A stretch of 64,000 nucleotides of DNA from Melanocharis versteri. Lineage: Eukaryota; Chordata; Aves; Passeriformes; Melanocharitidae. Location: NCBI GenBank assembly GCA_013397845.1, contig VZTG01007429.1, positions 82,197-146,196 on the forward strand, in the 5' to 3' direction. A program made the translations under genes and the position numbers. Below, piece after piece: positions 36,701-49,270 of this stretch; the stretch's first letter is position 1; the number at the start of each line of letters is the position of its first letter. The notes beneath the pieces are model-generated. The model was not told the DNA's origin. It saw only the letters and a program-made list of their open reading frames with translations, and made no database searches.

Positions 36701-38916
36701 CAGAACAGCAGCCCCGGAGCTGTTCTTCCCTTCCCAAGCCCTCCTCTGCATCGAAACACAATTTCCCAACATGACTTCCTCCTTCCCCATCTTCACAGGA
36801 AGGAAAAAAAAGCTTCTTTGCTCTCTCCTGTGGTGGAGGCTGCACCTGATGAAGCAGCACTGTTATTATGGGAATGGACTGTTAGGAGCATTTGGGCATT
36901 TCTTAGTAATGAGGGCAGGGAGAGGGAAGAGGGAAGTAATCAAAATCCACGCACCAGATGGGCTATTCCAGAGGCATTTTTCTCCCCAAGCACCTGTGAA
37001 GGGCATTGGCTTTCAGCAGGCTCACTTTTTGTAATGAAGTCAAACCCACAGGGCACGGTGGGACAATTTGTATCTGCTCTCAGGCAGGAGGAGAGAGGGA
37101 AAGGCATTGTCCTCAGAGGAGTTTTCTGGCACTAAAGGAATTCTGCCCTGCCTCAGCGCCTGGAGGGGGGCACATTTCTCTACCCATTCCCATCACAAGC
37201 AGAGTTTGATGCAGTCTCCACAAGCTTGTCCATCCTTTCTCAGTTACAGACTAACAACGAAGGGGACAGGGAACAGATGGAGAAGCTCGAGGCAGCTGCA
37301 GGGCCACAGAGTCACAGCGAGTGGCAGAGAAGCCAGAACCCATCCCCAGCCCTCACACCATGACATTCATTGCTGCTCTCGCTCAAATCTCACCGTGCCC
37401 TCAGGCTCTGCAGTGGTGAAACACATCTTTGGATAGGAGACAACTCTCCTGCACTTCACAGAGCTCAAAAGTGCCAAACACAGCCCAGAGTGGAGCCCTC
37501 TCCACATCTCTAGGGAGCCCAAACGCTCTCTGGCAAAGCCATGGCTTCAGCCATTGCCTGCCCTGTGCAGGAGCTGCTTCAGGCAAGTTGCTTTCCCTAG
37601 GGAGAAAGGATGTCAGGACAGCACTGGATGCCTCTGGATATGGAGAGGTTTTGCAAAATGAAGTTTGCAAAAGATTGGAAGGGTAAGTGGTGGGTGGGAG
37701 ACGCTGGGAGAGTGAAGTGTGAATCAATGCATGTCTGGGTGACCCAGACCCCCCAGCCAGGGGCCACCCTAGGATCCACTGAAATCAGCAGCAGCTCCAT
37801 CACAGCGCTGTGCCTGTCTGCAGCAGAGATGAGGAGATTTGTGGGTAGCTTTAGTACAACTGCCAGGACTAAGGCAAGGAAAGCCCTGCAATTTAGAATT
37901 TTTCCCAGCCAGTTTGCAGGTTCTTATACCCCAAGTTTCCAGCTTGGCATTACTCCTTGAACTGAGCGCATCTTCAGCACTGAGAACAGCTCAGATTTCA
38001 GCTCCTGTTGCTGAGAGCAGAAGACAATCAGCTCTAATCCTGCCTGATGTGTGTGAGCAGTGTTTACCCAGCTGTTACCTGCAGCCACCATGGCATGGGG
38101 CAGGCAGAGCTCAGCAATGCCAACATGCAAAGATGCTCCCTTATCTCTGAAGCTGACACAGCGAGGAGGGAACTTCAATATTTGTGCTGCAAACTCTCCC
38201 CTCCCCCCAATCTGTTTGAAAACCATCTCGCAGGAAATAGGTGCTCTAAAGTAAAACAGCAAATCCCAGCTATCCGTGTGTGAATTAGGCAGGAAATTGT
38301 GGGGAAAACCTGAGGCATTTGGCTTTGCAGGACAGCAAAAATCCCACCCAGCTGTGCTTGTGCTGAGAGGAGAAGGACCCGTGGCCACAGGGCTGTCAGC
38401 AACACAACAGAGCACCTGAGGATTGTTTCAGAGCTCAGCTTGTTTTGCATCTTTACAGTGATAAAGGAGCAGGAGTTCCTCGAGCGGGAAATGCTGGAAT
38501 CAGCTTTACCTTTATTTAAAAGGGAATTTAAGGTGAGACTTGGGAAAAGGTTGGTGCTTGCTCTATTTATTTGTGTCCCCTTTCTGGTCCTGTTTGCTTT
38601 CTAGTCAAGAACTCTGCTTCTTCAGTGTGCTTTCAATATTAAATTGCCTCTTAATGTACTAACAGCCAGGCTTCTCTTGAAGAATATCCTCCAGCATACA
38701 GAATCTGCAGCATTTGTCAAGGAGAAAAGGATTAAGTGAATAGGGACTCCAGCCAAGTTTCCTTGATTTTTTTTTTTCTTCCAGGTACTGGTAGATAAAA
38801 AAAAAATAACAAAATTTCCTGGATCACTTATTTATTTATTTTTCCTATGCCTATGTAATCACTTTTTGTTGACAAAACCATTTCAAACTCACATCTCAGC
38901 CACCTCCATTATGATC
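33789..38916. other. No gene seen; unique sequence, one exon-like segment
   Basis: About 5 kb without a recognisable gene. Open frames up to 163 codons overlap on both strands. Paired GATAA motifs occur near 34372 and 34389. A segment at 37601-37682 has a good acceptor and donor (see findings). A very strong acceptor-like pyrimidine tract ends at about 38784 (TTTTTTTCTTCCAG), followed by an A-rich stretch without a convincing exon. (TTTA)n-like sequence lies near 38829-38843. Confidence 0.4.
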
Positions 38917-38984
38917 AGGACTTATCCAAGGTCACAGAGCCACTGGCAGGGCAGGGAATCAGACTCCATTTCCCAGACTTTATT
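38917..38984 (-). mobile_element. Ancient MIR/L3-like SINE or LINE tail fragment
   Basis: The + strand reads ACTTATCCAAGGTCACAGAG, then GGCAGGGCAGGGAATCAGA and TTTCCCAGAC. This follows the order of the reverse complement of MIR/CORE-SINE and L3-type elements (CCAAGGTCACA..., then GTGGCAGAGC.GGGA.T...AC). The element is therefore on the minus strand and about 68 bp long. Such copies predate the bird lineage, so the fragment is very old. The exact family cannot be set by eye. Confidence 0.55.
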
Positions 38985-41270
38985 CTTATAAATCTGGCAC
39001 CAGGAATATTCCAAACTCGCTCCCACAGAGCTGATTTGGAAAAAGACTGAAACACTTCCTTGATGTTCAGAAAGGGCTTTGACCCTGGAATTTGGTAACC
39101 AGCACATTCCCCAAGGAAGTCTTCTTCCCAAGGAGGCTGGCACAGGTGCTGGAACACGATGCTGAGTGCAAAAACATTTCTCATCATGGAGAAAAAGAAG
39201 ATCCTCCCCAGGAATTCTGATTGGGAAGAGAAGTATCCTCTCCATCCACAGGGCAAGCGATAAAAGTTACCTGGAGGGCTGGAGCCCTCCAAGAAGATGC
39301 AGAAGTCCACAGAGGGAGGAAGACTGGTATTATGAAGACAAAATTCCTTTTTAAAGCCCCTCTGAACTCAGTCTCTCTTTTTTATCTAGGGACTGCTGCC
39401 CTCTCTGAGGGGAGAGGGCTCAGTTTGGAAATCCTAAAGCTGCCTAGAGAGAAAAATATCACCGGAAAAGTCCAGATCTGTTTATCCTCCCAAACATCAG
39501 GAGGCTGCCTCCTCGAGCAGGATAACAGCTAATCCTGGGGATGGAAACCCCCTTCCCACTGATCAAACAACAGTGTGGCAAAAGCCCTCCCGTTCCTATT
39601 CTCTGAGTATGAAAAGCTTTAATCCTGTTTAAAAAGCCTTCAAGGCAGCCTGGCTTCCCACCCAGCTTTTCCAGCAGTAAGGCAAATCCCAAGTGCTTTT
39701 AACTCCATTGCACTGTAAACATGTGAGCACTGAACAGTCCTCAGAAGCACATTTCAGAGTGAGCCTTAGGGAACTTGGGCAAAGTAAATAATGTGGCAGA
39801 AAGCCTTTCTAGAGGTTTCATAGCCTCTAATTTCCTCACCCAAGGGTCACAAGTACAGCAGCTGTCACTTAAGGCTCTCAGCAATTCGCACATTCCAACC
39901 CAGCTCTTGCTGTTCAGTGTTTGAGAAACACTCAAAGCCATCTCCTCCAATTGTCCCCAGAGTAAATAAAGTTCAAGGCAGTATGACAAGAAAATTAGAG
40001 GCTGTGAAGTCGTGAGAAGCAGCTGTAAGGTAAACTGCCTCGCCCAGAGCAAGGTGCATTAACTTGCTGCTCCCTGCCTCGAGTTTTTGCTCAGGAGAGA
40101 TCCAGAATAGTTCAGAAGTCACCCAGGTGCACCATGGACGTGGATACTGCAACCCTGACAGGCGGGGACACAAAGGACACAGCACTCGAGTGCCCTTTAA
40201 TAGGATTTCTCCAGCCCAGAGAGGAGGAAAGCAGAGGTGGCTCAAAGAGGGGTGCTGGAATGAAGGTCTGGAACAGTGGGCTGTGCCTCTGGAAGGAGGA
40301 CTGTCCGTCCAGGAGGGACTCGGGTGAGTGGAGCAGCAATGCAAGAGCAGAAATGGAAGCAGAGCATTAGCACAGAGACCACATCTTGTTATGCAGCAGG
40401 AGTAAAATGGGAAGAGGACTAGAGAACCTAAAACGTTCTAGGAAGGGATAAAGGAAAAACTTACCAGAGGACAAATAGAGTGAAACACTGAAGGAAATGA
40501 GCAGCACAGCTAGAGAAGGGCCAGTGGTGCTTTTAGGCAGAGATCTTAGGCTTACCACATGCTCTCATGATAAACAGAGGAAGGGCTGGGACAAAAACAT
40601 GAACAAGCCTAGGACAGATGTGACCTCAACGTGAGAAAAGTTCTGTTGATCCATCAGATTTCATGACAGAAAGGAAATACAGAATGTTCAGGACCAAAAG
40701 GAGGCAAAGGTGGAGTGTGAGAAGATGGCAGGTAAAGAGGGCAGGCAGGATGGAGGATGAAGACAGGAGACTTTAGTCTGACTCAGTCATCTTGGGGAGA
40801 GAGTTTAGAAAGTTCTCTGTGTGGCAGGAGGCTGCTGGTCAATTTTGAATCCCAATGGAGAAACTGAAAGGTATTCCTGGGTAAGAGTGCCAGATCTCTA
40901 TGATCTTGGGCTGGGGGCAAGGAGTGAAATTTGCTTTTCAGGAGATTTAAGCACGAGGATGTTCAGGACCAGCACAGGGATATTCAGTGAACAGGTTTAA
41001 CAAAAGGAGCTGCAGATTTGCAATTGTTCCCCCAGGACAGAGCCCCCAGCTCCTCTGCTCTCCTCCCAGCCAGGCTGCCCAGGAGCTGGGGAGCTGCCCT
41101 GGCACAGCACAAAGCCTGGCTGAACACACCTCTCCAGCAAATGGCCAAGAGGTCCAACTCGTTGTGACCTTGGCTAAAGAGATCTGCCTTTAATCATGAC
41201 AGTGGATGAGCTTCTGGGCTCCCTCCCTAAGCAGAAAAAAATTGCAGCCTAAAAGTTGTGCTTTTAGAGA
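38985..41270. other. No gene seen; unique sequence
   Basis: Open frames of 60-131 codons on both strands without domains. A minus-strand donor-like motif (CTGGTAAGT read on -) occurs near 40460 with a weak upstream acceptor; not called as an exon. Confidence 0.4.
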
Positions 41271-41640
41271 AAAAGCTTTCTCTGCTACATACATCATTAC
41301 CCAACAATACAGAGTAGCTACTTAGAGTATCTCTGTGTTCATTTAAAGACCTGATTTTAAAAGCCAGCAGCTTTATCCATGGTATAATGTGTCAAGTGCA
41401 AGCTGAATTGACACTTATGCAAGTCAAAGCAAATGTTTTTAAGATGTGACAGCAGAGCCATTACCAGCTTCATATATTTCATTCTACTTTTGTGCACACT
41501 ACCAAGCATATTATTGGCTTTTTATTTCCCTCCTTGTTTGCTTCAGGATTCTGATTAAAGCAAGGAAATATTTCATGAGCTGCCAGGTTATGCTTAGACC
41601 ATTAGGCCCATCTATGAGAAATATTTATTGGTTTAGGAAA
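41271..41640. promoter_or_regulatory. Candidate conserved non-coding tract
   Basis: AT-rich, CpG-poor and repeat-free, with many short motifs (for example TTTAAAGACC, CTGATTTTAAAAGCC, AGCATATTATTGG, TTCTGATTAAAGC). No coding frame of note beyond a short 65-codon opening. It resembles other enhancer-like islands in the window; the call rests on texture only. Confidence 0.22.
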
Positions 41641-42193
41641 TAGGAGAAAAGGAAAGCTGGAGCACTAGTGATACATCTCATCCGCTTTGAAAACAGAGCA
41701 AAAGCCTCTCAGATTCTTGTTAGCCAAAGAGATAGGATGAAGTTGGCTCGGTATCAAAAGCTGTAATGGCCAGATGATACAGAGTCCTGATCTGGTTCAA
41801 AGCTCCTGGATCTGTTCAGCTTTGGACTGAAAATGTTAATGATGATAAAAGAATTTATGCTTGGTTAATGTCTTGTAATAAAATCCCCCAGGTCTCTGAC
41901 ACAGTCCTTTCCCCACTCTTCCCTCTCCTGGTGCTGTCTGAGGTCACTGTAGGTGACTGCACAGCCCCCTCAGCCTTCAGACTGAGGCTCCTTTGGCAGG
42001 AGCCAGGGGGGTTTTACCGCCAGCAAAAGCTTGTTGTGCCTGCCCTGGGATGGCAGGAAGACAAGCACAGTCCAGGAGTCACAACCACAAACACAAGCAG
42101 GGCACCCAGGCCCAGGGTAGCTGTGAAATTACAACCTGAAAGAGCCATCCTGCAGATGAGCACGAGTGGGGCTCATGCACATTCTCCCATCAC
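41641..42193. other. No gene seen; unique sequence
   Basis: Mixed composition, no recognisable repeat. A 125-codon open frame (41868-42245, +) lacks a domain. Confidence 0.4.
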
Positions 42194-42245
42194 CAGAGAG
42201 GAAATAAGGCACAGAAGTGAGGCCCTTTGCTTCCAGACTTGCTAA
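42194..42245 (-). mobile_element. Possible ancient MIR/L3-like fragment
   Basis: The + strand string CAGAGAGGAAATAAGGCACAG at 42194-42214 and what follows matches the conserved GAGGAAACTGAGGCACAGAG block seen in the reverse complement of MIR/L3-type repeats. The expected GACTTGC block also appears (42235-42241). It is short and diverged. Confidence 0.4.
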
Positions 42246-44080
42246 GGAGAACAAGACACTCTAAGGATAATCAGGATACCTTTCCAACCATGCTGGAATG
42301 AGAACCTGCACAGTTTCACTGCATCTGAAAGCTGGATGCAGCCTGAAACCTGAATAGCCACAAGTAACATATGGGCAGAAAACCCCAAACCTCCACCATG
42401 GGAACACGTTGTCTTCCCTTTTCATTCTGCAGGAGCTGGTCTGCAGTGGAGCTGGGAGACAGCAGCTCCTGAAAATTCTGCTGCTCGAGCTTCCCCAGAG
42501 GTGAGGGGAGGGTCACAGCAGAGGTTACAGCACACGGAGCCCCATCTGCACCTCCAGGGCAGGTACAGAGCTGAGTGAGGAATGGGCAGGGGTGAGAAAA
42601 AGAGGTGATTTATTGCAGAGGCTTCTAAATCAGTTCCCCGAGATGGCTGACCTGCTGACAGTGACTTAATCAGCACAAAACATTTTCTTGATTTGTCACC
42701 AGGGAACGGCAAAGTATTCTTGGAAGAGCTTCATCTTTTATCTTAAGAACTATTTACATCAAGGAGGTTAAGACACAGCTTTAACCACACAGACAGCACA
42801 AACCTTTGGATTTGCTGTTCTTAAACACTACCTGGGAACAGGGTCTTTCTTGCCTTGACTTGCATCTGCCTACCCACAAAAGAAAAAGCTCTGTGCTGCA
42901 TCATTTTTATTCATGAAGATAAATCCGTTGTGTATTTTTCTAATGATCTCTTAAGTCTGCAATTTGCACCATTTTATAGCAGTGAAAGTTAGAGATGCAG
43001 TAAGCCATGTATTTAAGGCTGGTAACTTAATGGGAAAGGCATTAACTACCAGTTCAGATTTTTAGTTCTGTTCCCCTCCCCATCCTTTGTAATTACCTTG
43101 TTACTTAACAGCAGCATCAGCAGTTTTATTGATGTGCTTTTAGCACAGGCCACTACCAGAGGACAAGAGTGCTGGAGCATGTTACAGACTCCAGAGTAAA
43201 CTTTATCTCCTGCTCTTCTTTGAAAAGGATCAGAACATTACCCACCTCTCCTCCACCCTTAAAAATCTGCAAGCATCAGCAAGGCCTGCTTCCCAGGCAG
43301 TTGTAGTCTTTTAACAGATAACAGATCACTTTAGGCCCCCAAGTCAGAACTCATGTTATCCCAAGAGATGATATCCTCTGGTAAGCCTGACTTTTTTATT
43401 TCTCCTGTACCCTTTTGTGGTGAGGGGATGGGCGGAACTCTGCAACTCCATTATGATCAAGCCTAATTCATGATGGAAATCCTTTTGAAGAGGCCAACAG
43501 AAGTAAAGGAAAGCTTCCAAGAAATCTCATTGTGACCCTGCAGGTGTTTCTGCCGAGGGTGGTACTGGCCTGAGAGCCTTTCAGTGCCTCCTGTTTCTCC
43601 CAGGAGGGAACCCCTGGCTCTGTGGGATCCTTCCCATGGCCAGGCCTCTTCCCAAGGAGACTCCATGCCCACAGCAGCCAGCTGGCATTGCCCTCTGCCA
43701 GCACTCCTGCCTTGCTAATCTACCTTCTCAGCCTCCTGAGGCCGCCTTACAAACCAAATAATTCCACATTTGGCAGTGTTCAACAAGCATCTGAATTACT
43801 GTATTTTCTGTACATCCCCACAGCTCCTGGGGACAAGCAGCACTGTCCTGGATCAGCTTTTATGACTGGCAGTGCATTTGGGGAGTTGTATCTACCTCAC
43901 CATTGTGCACGTTGGCCTGCACATAGGCAGCAGGAGAAGACAAAAGGTCTAGCACAGAGCTTATCAGCACATGGCAGGCATTTCAAGCCATCTTGCAAAG
44001 GAAAAAAAAACCAACATGTTGTGCATGTAAGAGAAGGAAATCCCTAATTGGAAACACAATTGTCTCGTAAGAAGGGCTCC
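42246..44080. other. No gene seen; unique sequence
   Basis: The part at 42900-43160 is AT-rich with TAATGATC, ATTTTATAGC and TTGATGTGC strings and may hold a weak regulatory element. The remainder shows chance open frames only (for example 43622-44047, +). Confidence 0.4.
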
Positions 44081-44290
44081 AAAATCAACAGCCACTCCAA
44101 TTTATATGGTGTTTTATCAAGCCAAATAGCCCCCAAGGGCTTTGCAAGATGAGCCTCTAATAAGGCTTATAAAACCAGCCCTCTATAACAGAGGCTGGGG
44201 CAGGGAGGGGGAGTAAAAGGCCTTTTAGCACGTGAATTGTGACAGCAATGTCAGCCTGTCAAAGCTCCAGCTAATAAAGGCTCCAGAAGC
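44081..44290. promoter_or_regulatory. Candidate non-coding regulatory segment
   Basis: AT-rich island with ATTTATATGG, CTAATAAGGCTTATAAAACC and TGAATTGTGACAGC strings. A TTATAAAA TATA-like motif lies near 44168 but is not followed by an obvious transcript. Low-confidence call from composition. Confidence 0.2.
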
Positions 44291-45238
44291 TCCGGGGGAA
44301 TCTGCAGGAGTTTCGAGTGCACAGGTTCATGGGGAACAGGTGGGGCAGCTGGGATCCAGCCCCCAGGCTGGGCAGCCAGGGTAGGGTCTGCTGTGGGACA
44401 AGGCAGCACTCTCAGCCCTGTGACATCCCACTCCCAATCCATAGGGCACAACTCTGGTGGATCAGCTCAGAAGACACCCCCCAAGTGAAGTGGGAAGGTC
44501 TCCTGACACACCAACCCTACCTTTCCCCATGGTTTCTAAAAAGATCCTGCCCACTGAGACATTGCACAGAAGAATGCAATTTTAAAATTATTTTATTTCA
44601 TCTTTCCCCCTTCATCGACAGGAGAGAGGAGAGCCTGAAGGAAAAACAGAGGGGACATTTTTATTCCGTCCTTTATGGTGTGTCTGGAAGGCAATACTGC
44701 AGCAATAAGTGTGTGACAAGAAACATGAACAGGATGGGGAGTGTGGCTGTAAAACGTGCCTTAACATCTCCTGCAGGAGCACATCCTCTGAGTACCATCC
44801 CTCCATCATCACTGTCCTGCCCAAGTGATGATACACAAGTCAGGGAAAGCAAAACCAGCCAGTACAGCTCACACTTCACTGCACAGTCTTGCAAACCACG
44901 CTAAGAAACCCTCAGAGGAAAGAACCAACTAGTTTCAAGTCTGTTTTGAGTTGCAAAGTGGGACTGTAAATACCTTGTTTCTGCCAGTACTACAGTGGTT
45001 AAAAAATATATCAAGTAGTCATGGAAAACCCAAGACATAAATTTGTTGCAGAAAGAAACGTCTCTTTTCTTCTGCAACAAAGACAACAAGTGCTTTAATT
45101 TGGTTTCCATTTTCTGTCTGATGCTGTTTTGTGAGCAAGTCTGTAGTGGCACAGCTGTGCTCGTGGAGATGATTCCAGAAGGATGTGTCCTGCCCTGCTG
45201 GGAAGGTGCAAGGCTGCACATAGCCTGGTTTTAACCAA
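44291..45238. other. No gene seen; unique sequence
   Basis: A 195-codon frame (44317-44904, +) crosses this stretch without domain features and overlaps 60-100-codon frames on the other strand. Confidence 0.45.
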
Positions 45239-45254
45239 CACACACACACACACA
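45239..45254 (+). repeat. (CA)8 microsatellite
   Basis: Eight perfect CA units; ordinary dinucleotide microsatellite. Confidence 0.95.
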
Positions 45255-47460
45255 TCTACCAGTCAGCTGACAGATTAAGTAAGGCTCTCACTACTTTCAA
45301 TGCCTTTAAGATCATCTTGCTGAAGTCTGCAGGAAAAAGATCTGTTTTACCATTTTCTTAGACTTGTAAATGACTGGTATGTGAAAATCACAGTGATTCC
45401 AAGACCACAAAGCATGCCTATGCACAGGGAAAATGTGTTATTCAGGAGTCACAAGTCAGGGTCTTGAGTGCATCAAAGACCTTGCAATCCTTCCCACACA
45501 GGAACCTTTAGGATTCCTCTACAGCTCCAGGTAGACTTCCACACCTTGGCACAGACCTGTGGCCCTGCAGGCTCCTGCAGCACATCCCTGCTCTCCTTTC
45601 TCCAAGCCACCTCAATTCAGCCATGGAAAAGGGATGAGCTCTCTGCGAAGCTCTGCAGGCCATGGCAAACACCCCACTCCTGGCACAGCACTGACCTGGC
45701 ACCCCCTCCCCACCCTGCAGGACTGGGAAGGGACAAGCTGGCTGCCACCCCGAGGAGCTACCGTGGTGCCACGATGGATCCACAGCCGGCCAGCAGCAGT
45801 GCCTGTGCCTGACCATGTCCCTTCCTGCTCCTGACCTGCTGGCATCACTTCCCAGTTTGATCCCAGACCTGCCTCGGCACTGTGCCCTTGGACAGTGATT
45901 TCAGGCCCTGGTTGCTGTCACTGGAGCTGCTCTGCTCTTCTTGCTGGGGATTACTGTGGCACTGCAGTGCTCATCAGCAAGGCCACAGCCTCTGCTTGTC
46001 CTGTTGTCACTGTCACCTCCCTGCCATGATCCTGCGGCTCTGCCTGGAGTCAGTAACCCCAGAGCTCCAGAGGAACAGGAGAGCCAGACAGGCAGTAACT
46101 GGCCTAAAGAGGAGAGCAGCTTCCTCTGAAAAATACAGCTCAGGTATGACTAATGTGCCAGAAAGCTCATGGCTCAAGTAATCCCCTGCTCAAGACTTTA
46201 TCAATAATGCACAATTGGATTGTGGAATACAAAACCACTGGAACTTAACAAAAGGACTGGCTTAAGCACTGAGCTAACATCATTGGGATTGATGAGTGAG
46301 GACAGTTTCAAACAAATTACAACTCACAGCCAGATAAGACCTATCTCCAGAGACTGTATGACAGACAAGTAGCTCAGCATAGCTGTTCACCTGTCCAAAG
46401 TGAAGAGGTTCTGAGTGGAAAACAGTGGCTTTAGGAATTAAACATACTTCCCAACCAGACTCTTCATAGGTGAACGCTCACAAATTGAAGGGGAGGTTTG
46501 TCTAATGCTATTTTAAACATTCCAGTACTTGGCACAGATTTGTCCAAACATGGGAGCTGGGGCCAACAAATGTGACTGATACCCAAATCAGTTTTCCCTC
46601 ACATGTCAGGATGCCTGTGCTAAAGCCTTTGTGCCCAAATGTCCCAGGGCTGTCCCAGCACAGGCAGTGCTCAGTGTTGTCCTGAAGCAGCAGTAGGGTC
46701 AGGCCCAGCCCAGCACTCTGACCCCAAAGAGATGTAGCTTGGACCTGGAACAGGAGACATCTCTACAGGAAAACAGACTCTGAGGGAAATGAGACAAAGT
46801 CAGCAAAGAAGGGAAACCTAAGAGGCAGCAGACACATGGGCTGAGAGAACACGGAATGTACACTGGGTATGGGACGAAGTGGAGCCAGGGCTTTTGGAGG
46901 GAATGTGTAAAACTGCAGAGGGTGCAGAAACAAGGGAAGAAGAGTTAGAGACGAACCTATGAAAAGCTAAGGTTCTTCAATGAACACACAATTAAGTTGT
47001 GACCTGCAGAGGTAAAGCATGCATGCCGCTCCCCAGGAGCTGCCAACCAAAATCCCAGCTTCTCAGGTTTATAGATGGAGCTCGATCCATCCGTATCCCG
47101 GGCCCTGATTGGATTAAGGCTGTTCTGAATCCTGTCACCACGTCTGTGAGAGACATCTTCAGTGAATACCCGCTCCCTGGCTAGCTGAAGACCAGGGCTG
47201 GGCTTTGGGTTGCACGTTCCTCTTAGGATCCACCCTTCCCTTCTCACAGAGGCTCTTTGAGGGTTGTGCAAACTCTCTGTGGTGTCCTCAGAAGACAGCA
47301 AAGGATCAGCACTTCACGTGACATCAGCCTCACCCCCCTGCGCTCAGCACCCACAGCCCACACGCAGCAGATCCAGCAGAGCACCACAGGCGCCTGTCAG
47401 GAGGGATTAGTCCCACATGCCTCCCTCAGCATTAGCACAAACTAACAGGACAGCATGGAA
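45255..47460. other. No gene seen; unique sequence
   Basis: The GC-rich part at 45480-46140 is open in several frames on both strands (up to 114 codons). One + frame near 45925-45990 reads as a short hydrophobic stretch, but with no start, splice or family context. No repeat is recognised. Confidence 0.4.
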
Positions 47461-47840
47461 AGCCCAGCAATTCCCAGGAACACTTTATTTATTGCAGTCC
47501 AGGGTAAGAACAGCTCATCTGGAGCCAGGCTCCAGCCCAGCTCTGATTGCCAACTATGGGGAGACAGCTGAAATTACAGTAATGCAATTTCAATATCCTC
47601 ACAGAGGTAAATGCGCTCAGTTGCCTCAAGGCCTCTGTAAACATTAATTATTAACTTAATGTCTGGCTTCCCTGAGGTATCCATTATCCTGTGTATTAAT
47701 GGCCCTTCCAATAAGGCAGGGGGCAAACAGCTTGCAGATTACCTGATAGTACTAGTGCAAGTTTGCAAATTGATTTGGTTGGATTGGAAAGTGCTTGGCA
47801 GTTAACCGATCATAGAATTTGGAGAAAGAGCAGAGCAATA
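47461..47840. promoter_or_regulatory. Candidate enhancer with an inverted ATTAA motif
   Basis: A clean inverted repeat, ACATTAA at 47641-47647 and TTAATGT at 47656-47662 with an 8-bp centre, encloses a TAATTA core (47645-47650). Surrounding sequence is AT-rich with TTACAGTAATGC, GTATTAATGG and AAATTGATTTGG strings, and retains little CpG. No coding or repeat origin is apparent. A dimeric homeodomain site is a reasonable guess. Confidence 0.33.
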
Positions 47841-48879
47841 AAAGATGTTTTCTTTCCTCACAGCTTTATCTGCTCAGAAAAGAGGAGCCAGGCACGGCAG
47901 TGCTGGCTGTTCTTTTGGATGCTTCTTTCCTGTCTCCCGTCCAAAGTGTAATGAAGGAAAGCCTCAGGCAGAGAACTCAGTTGTAGCAAGAGGTAACATT
48001 AAAGCTGTTCTAAATGCCTCTTCACAAAAGTTCAGTCAATCTTGTTCCTAAGACCCAGCTCTTCCATATTTTCACTGTCAGGGGATTTTCACATCCGTAT
48101 GGAATAGGCCTGAGGGGTCAGATTGACAAAAGGATTTCAGTGAAGAACCTCCAGCCAGTCCAACACTGGGATCTTTAGAGCTGCCTAATCCTTTAAATAC
48201 CTCCAGATTCACAACAGGAGTGAGGTGAGGGCAACAGGCTGAGCATGCAGACATGTACTACTTGCACTTCCTTCTTGCATAAACCGCTGCTCAGCTCATT
48301 TTCTCCTCCCTGAAAGCTGCTTTTACAACCCTCTGAAACACCTCATTTAACTGGAGAAGTATTTGTTCATTAGCGCTCCTTGCAGCAGGAAGCACATGTC
48401 AGCGTGGGAGTTCAATCCCCCAGGATATGACAAGAGAATTCATTCTACAGCACGGGGACTCTGGAGACGCTCCCGTTCTGAGGCTGCAGCTCAGCTCTCA
48501 TCCCAGTTCCACCCTGGTCAAAGCATCACAGGCAGTCCACAAGCAGGACAACCACGTCCACAGGCTGCTCAAGATAAGACCGGCCAATATTAAAAGCCAG
48601 CATCTTCCCCTTGGAAAGATAAGGCAAAGCTGGCAGATTCTCATCTCCGTTTTTCATCCAGAATGCCACATGCTTTGAACAGCCGCATGCACAACAAGCA
48701 GCAGTCACGTTTCCAATCTGCCGTGCACTTTGCTGGGCCCCTTGTGCTTGGGGAGAAATCTGTATTCTCTGATTCTATCTGGATGTCAGGGAATGATTTA
48801 AAGGGAGGCCAAGTAACAGTCCTTGATAGATTTTTGGGTACGTTGCAGTTTGCTGTTTAGTCAGGTAACATCTGTTCTT
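47841..48879. other. No gene seen; unique sequence
   Basis: Short open frames on both strands with no domain; no repeat recognised. Confidence 0.4.
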
Positions 48880-49270
48880 CAAGCAGAGAAAGACGATATT
48901 GCTCTTTCATGGAAATTTATGGAAGAAGTTATGATTTTATCCTATATCCTAATAAGGATTCAGACTTAGCTTTTAAAAGGAGAACCTTGTTTGTGCTGGA
49001 GTTTTGTGCCTGTTATTTTATCATAATTTAAAATCAAACTAGTCAGACACTAAATTATTTCCTACTGAGAAATGTGCAAAAGCTCCCTTTATTCTTATAT
49101 CCTCTTTACCGCTGGCATCTTGTATTTATAGAGTGTAGATGGAGAACTTAACATCCATGTTTTCTCCTTTTAAAGTCTCTCCTTTGATCTAGTTATCCAT
49201 CCAGGAGATTGCTTTGATCCTTGCAGTTTTGCTAATTCCAAATACTCAATTATGCTTATCTAGTCCTGGA
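48880..49270. promoter_or_regulatory. Candidate AT-rich non-coding tract
   Basis: A long AT-rich island with ATCCTAATAAGGATT (a near palindrome at about 48947-48961), TTATCATAATTTAAAATC and CTCAATTATGC strings. It has no open frame of note. It may be regulatory or simply AT-rich neutral DNA. Confidence 0.22.
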
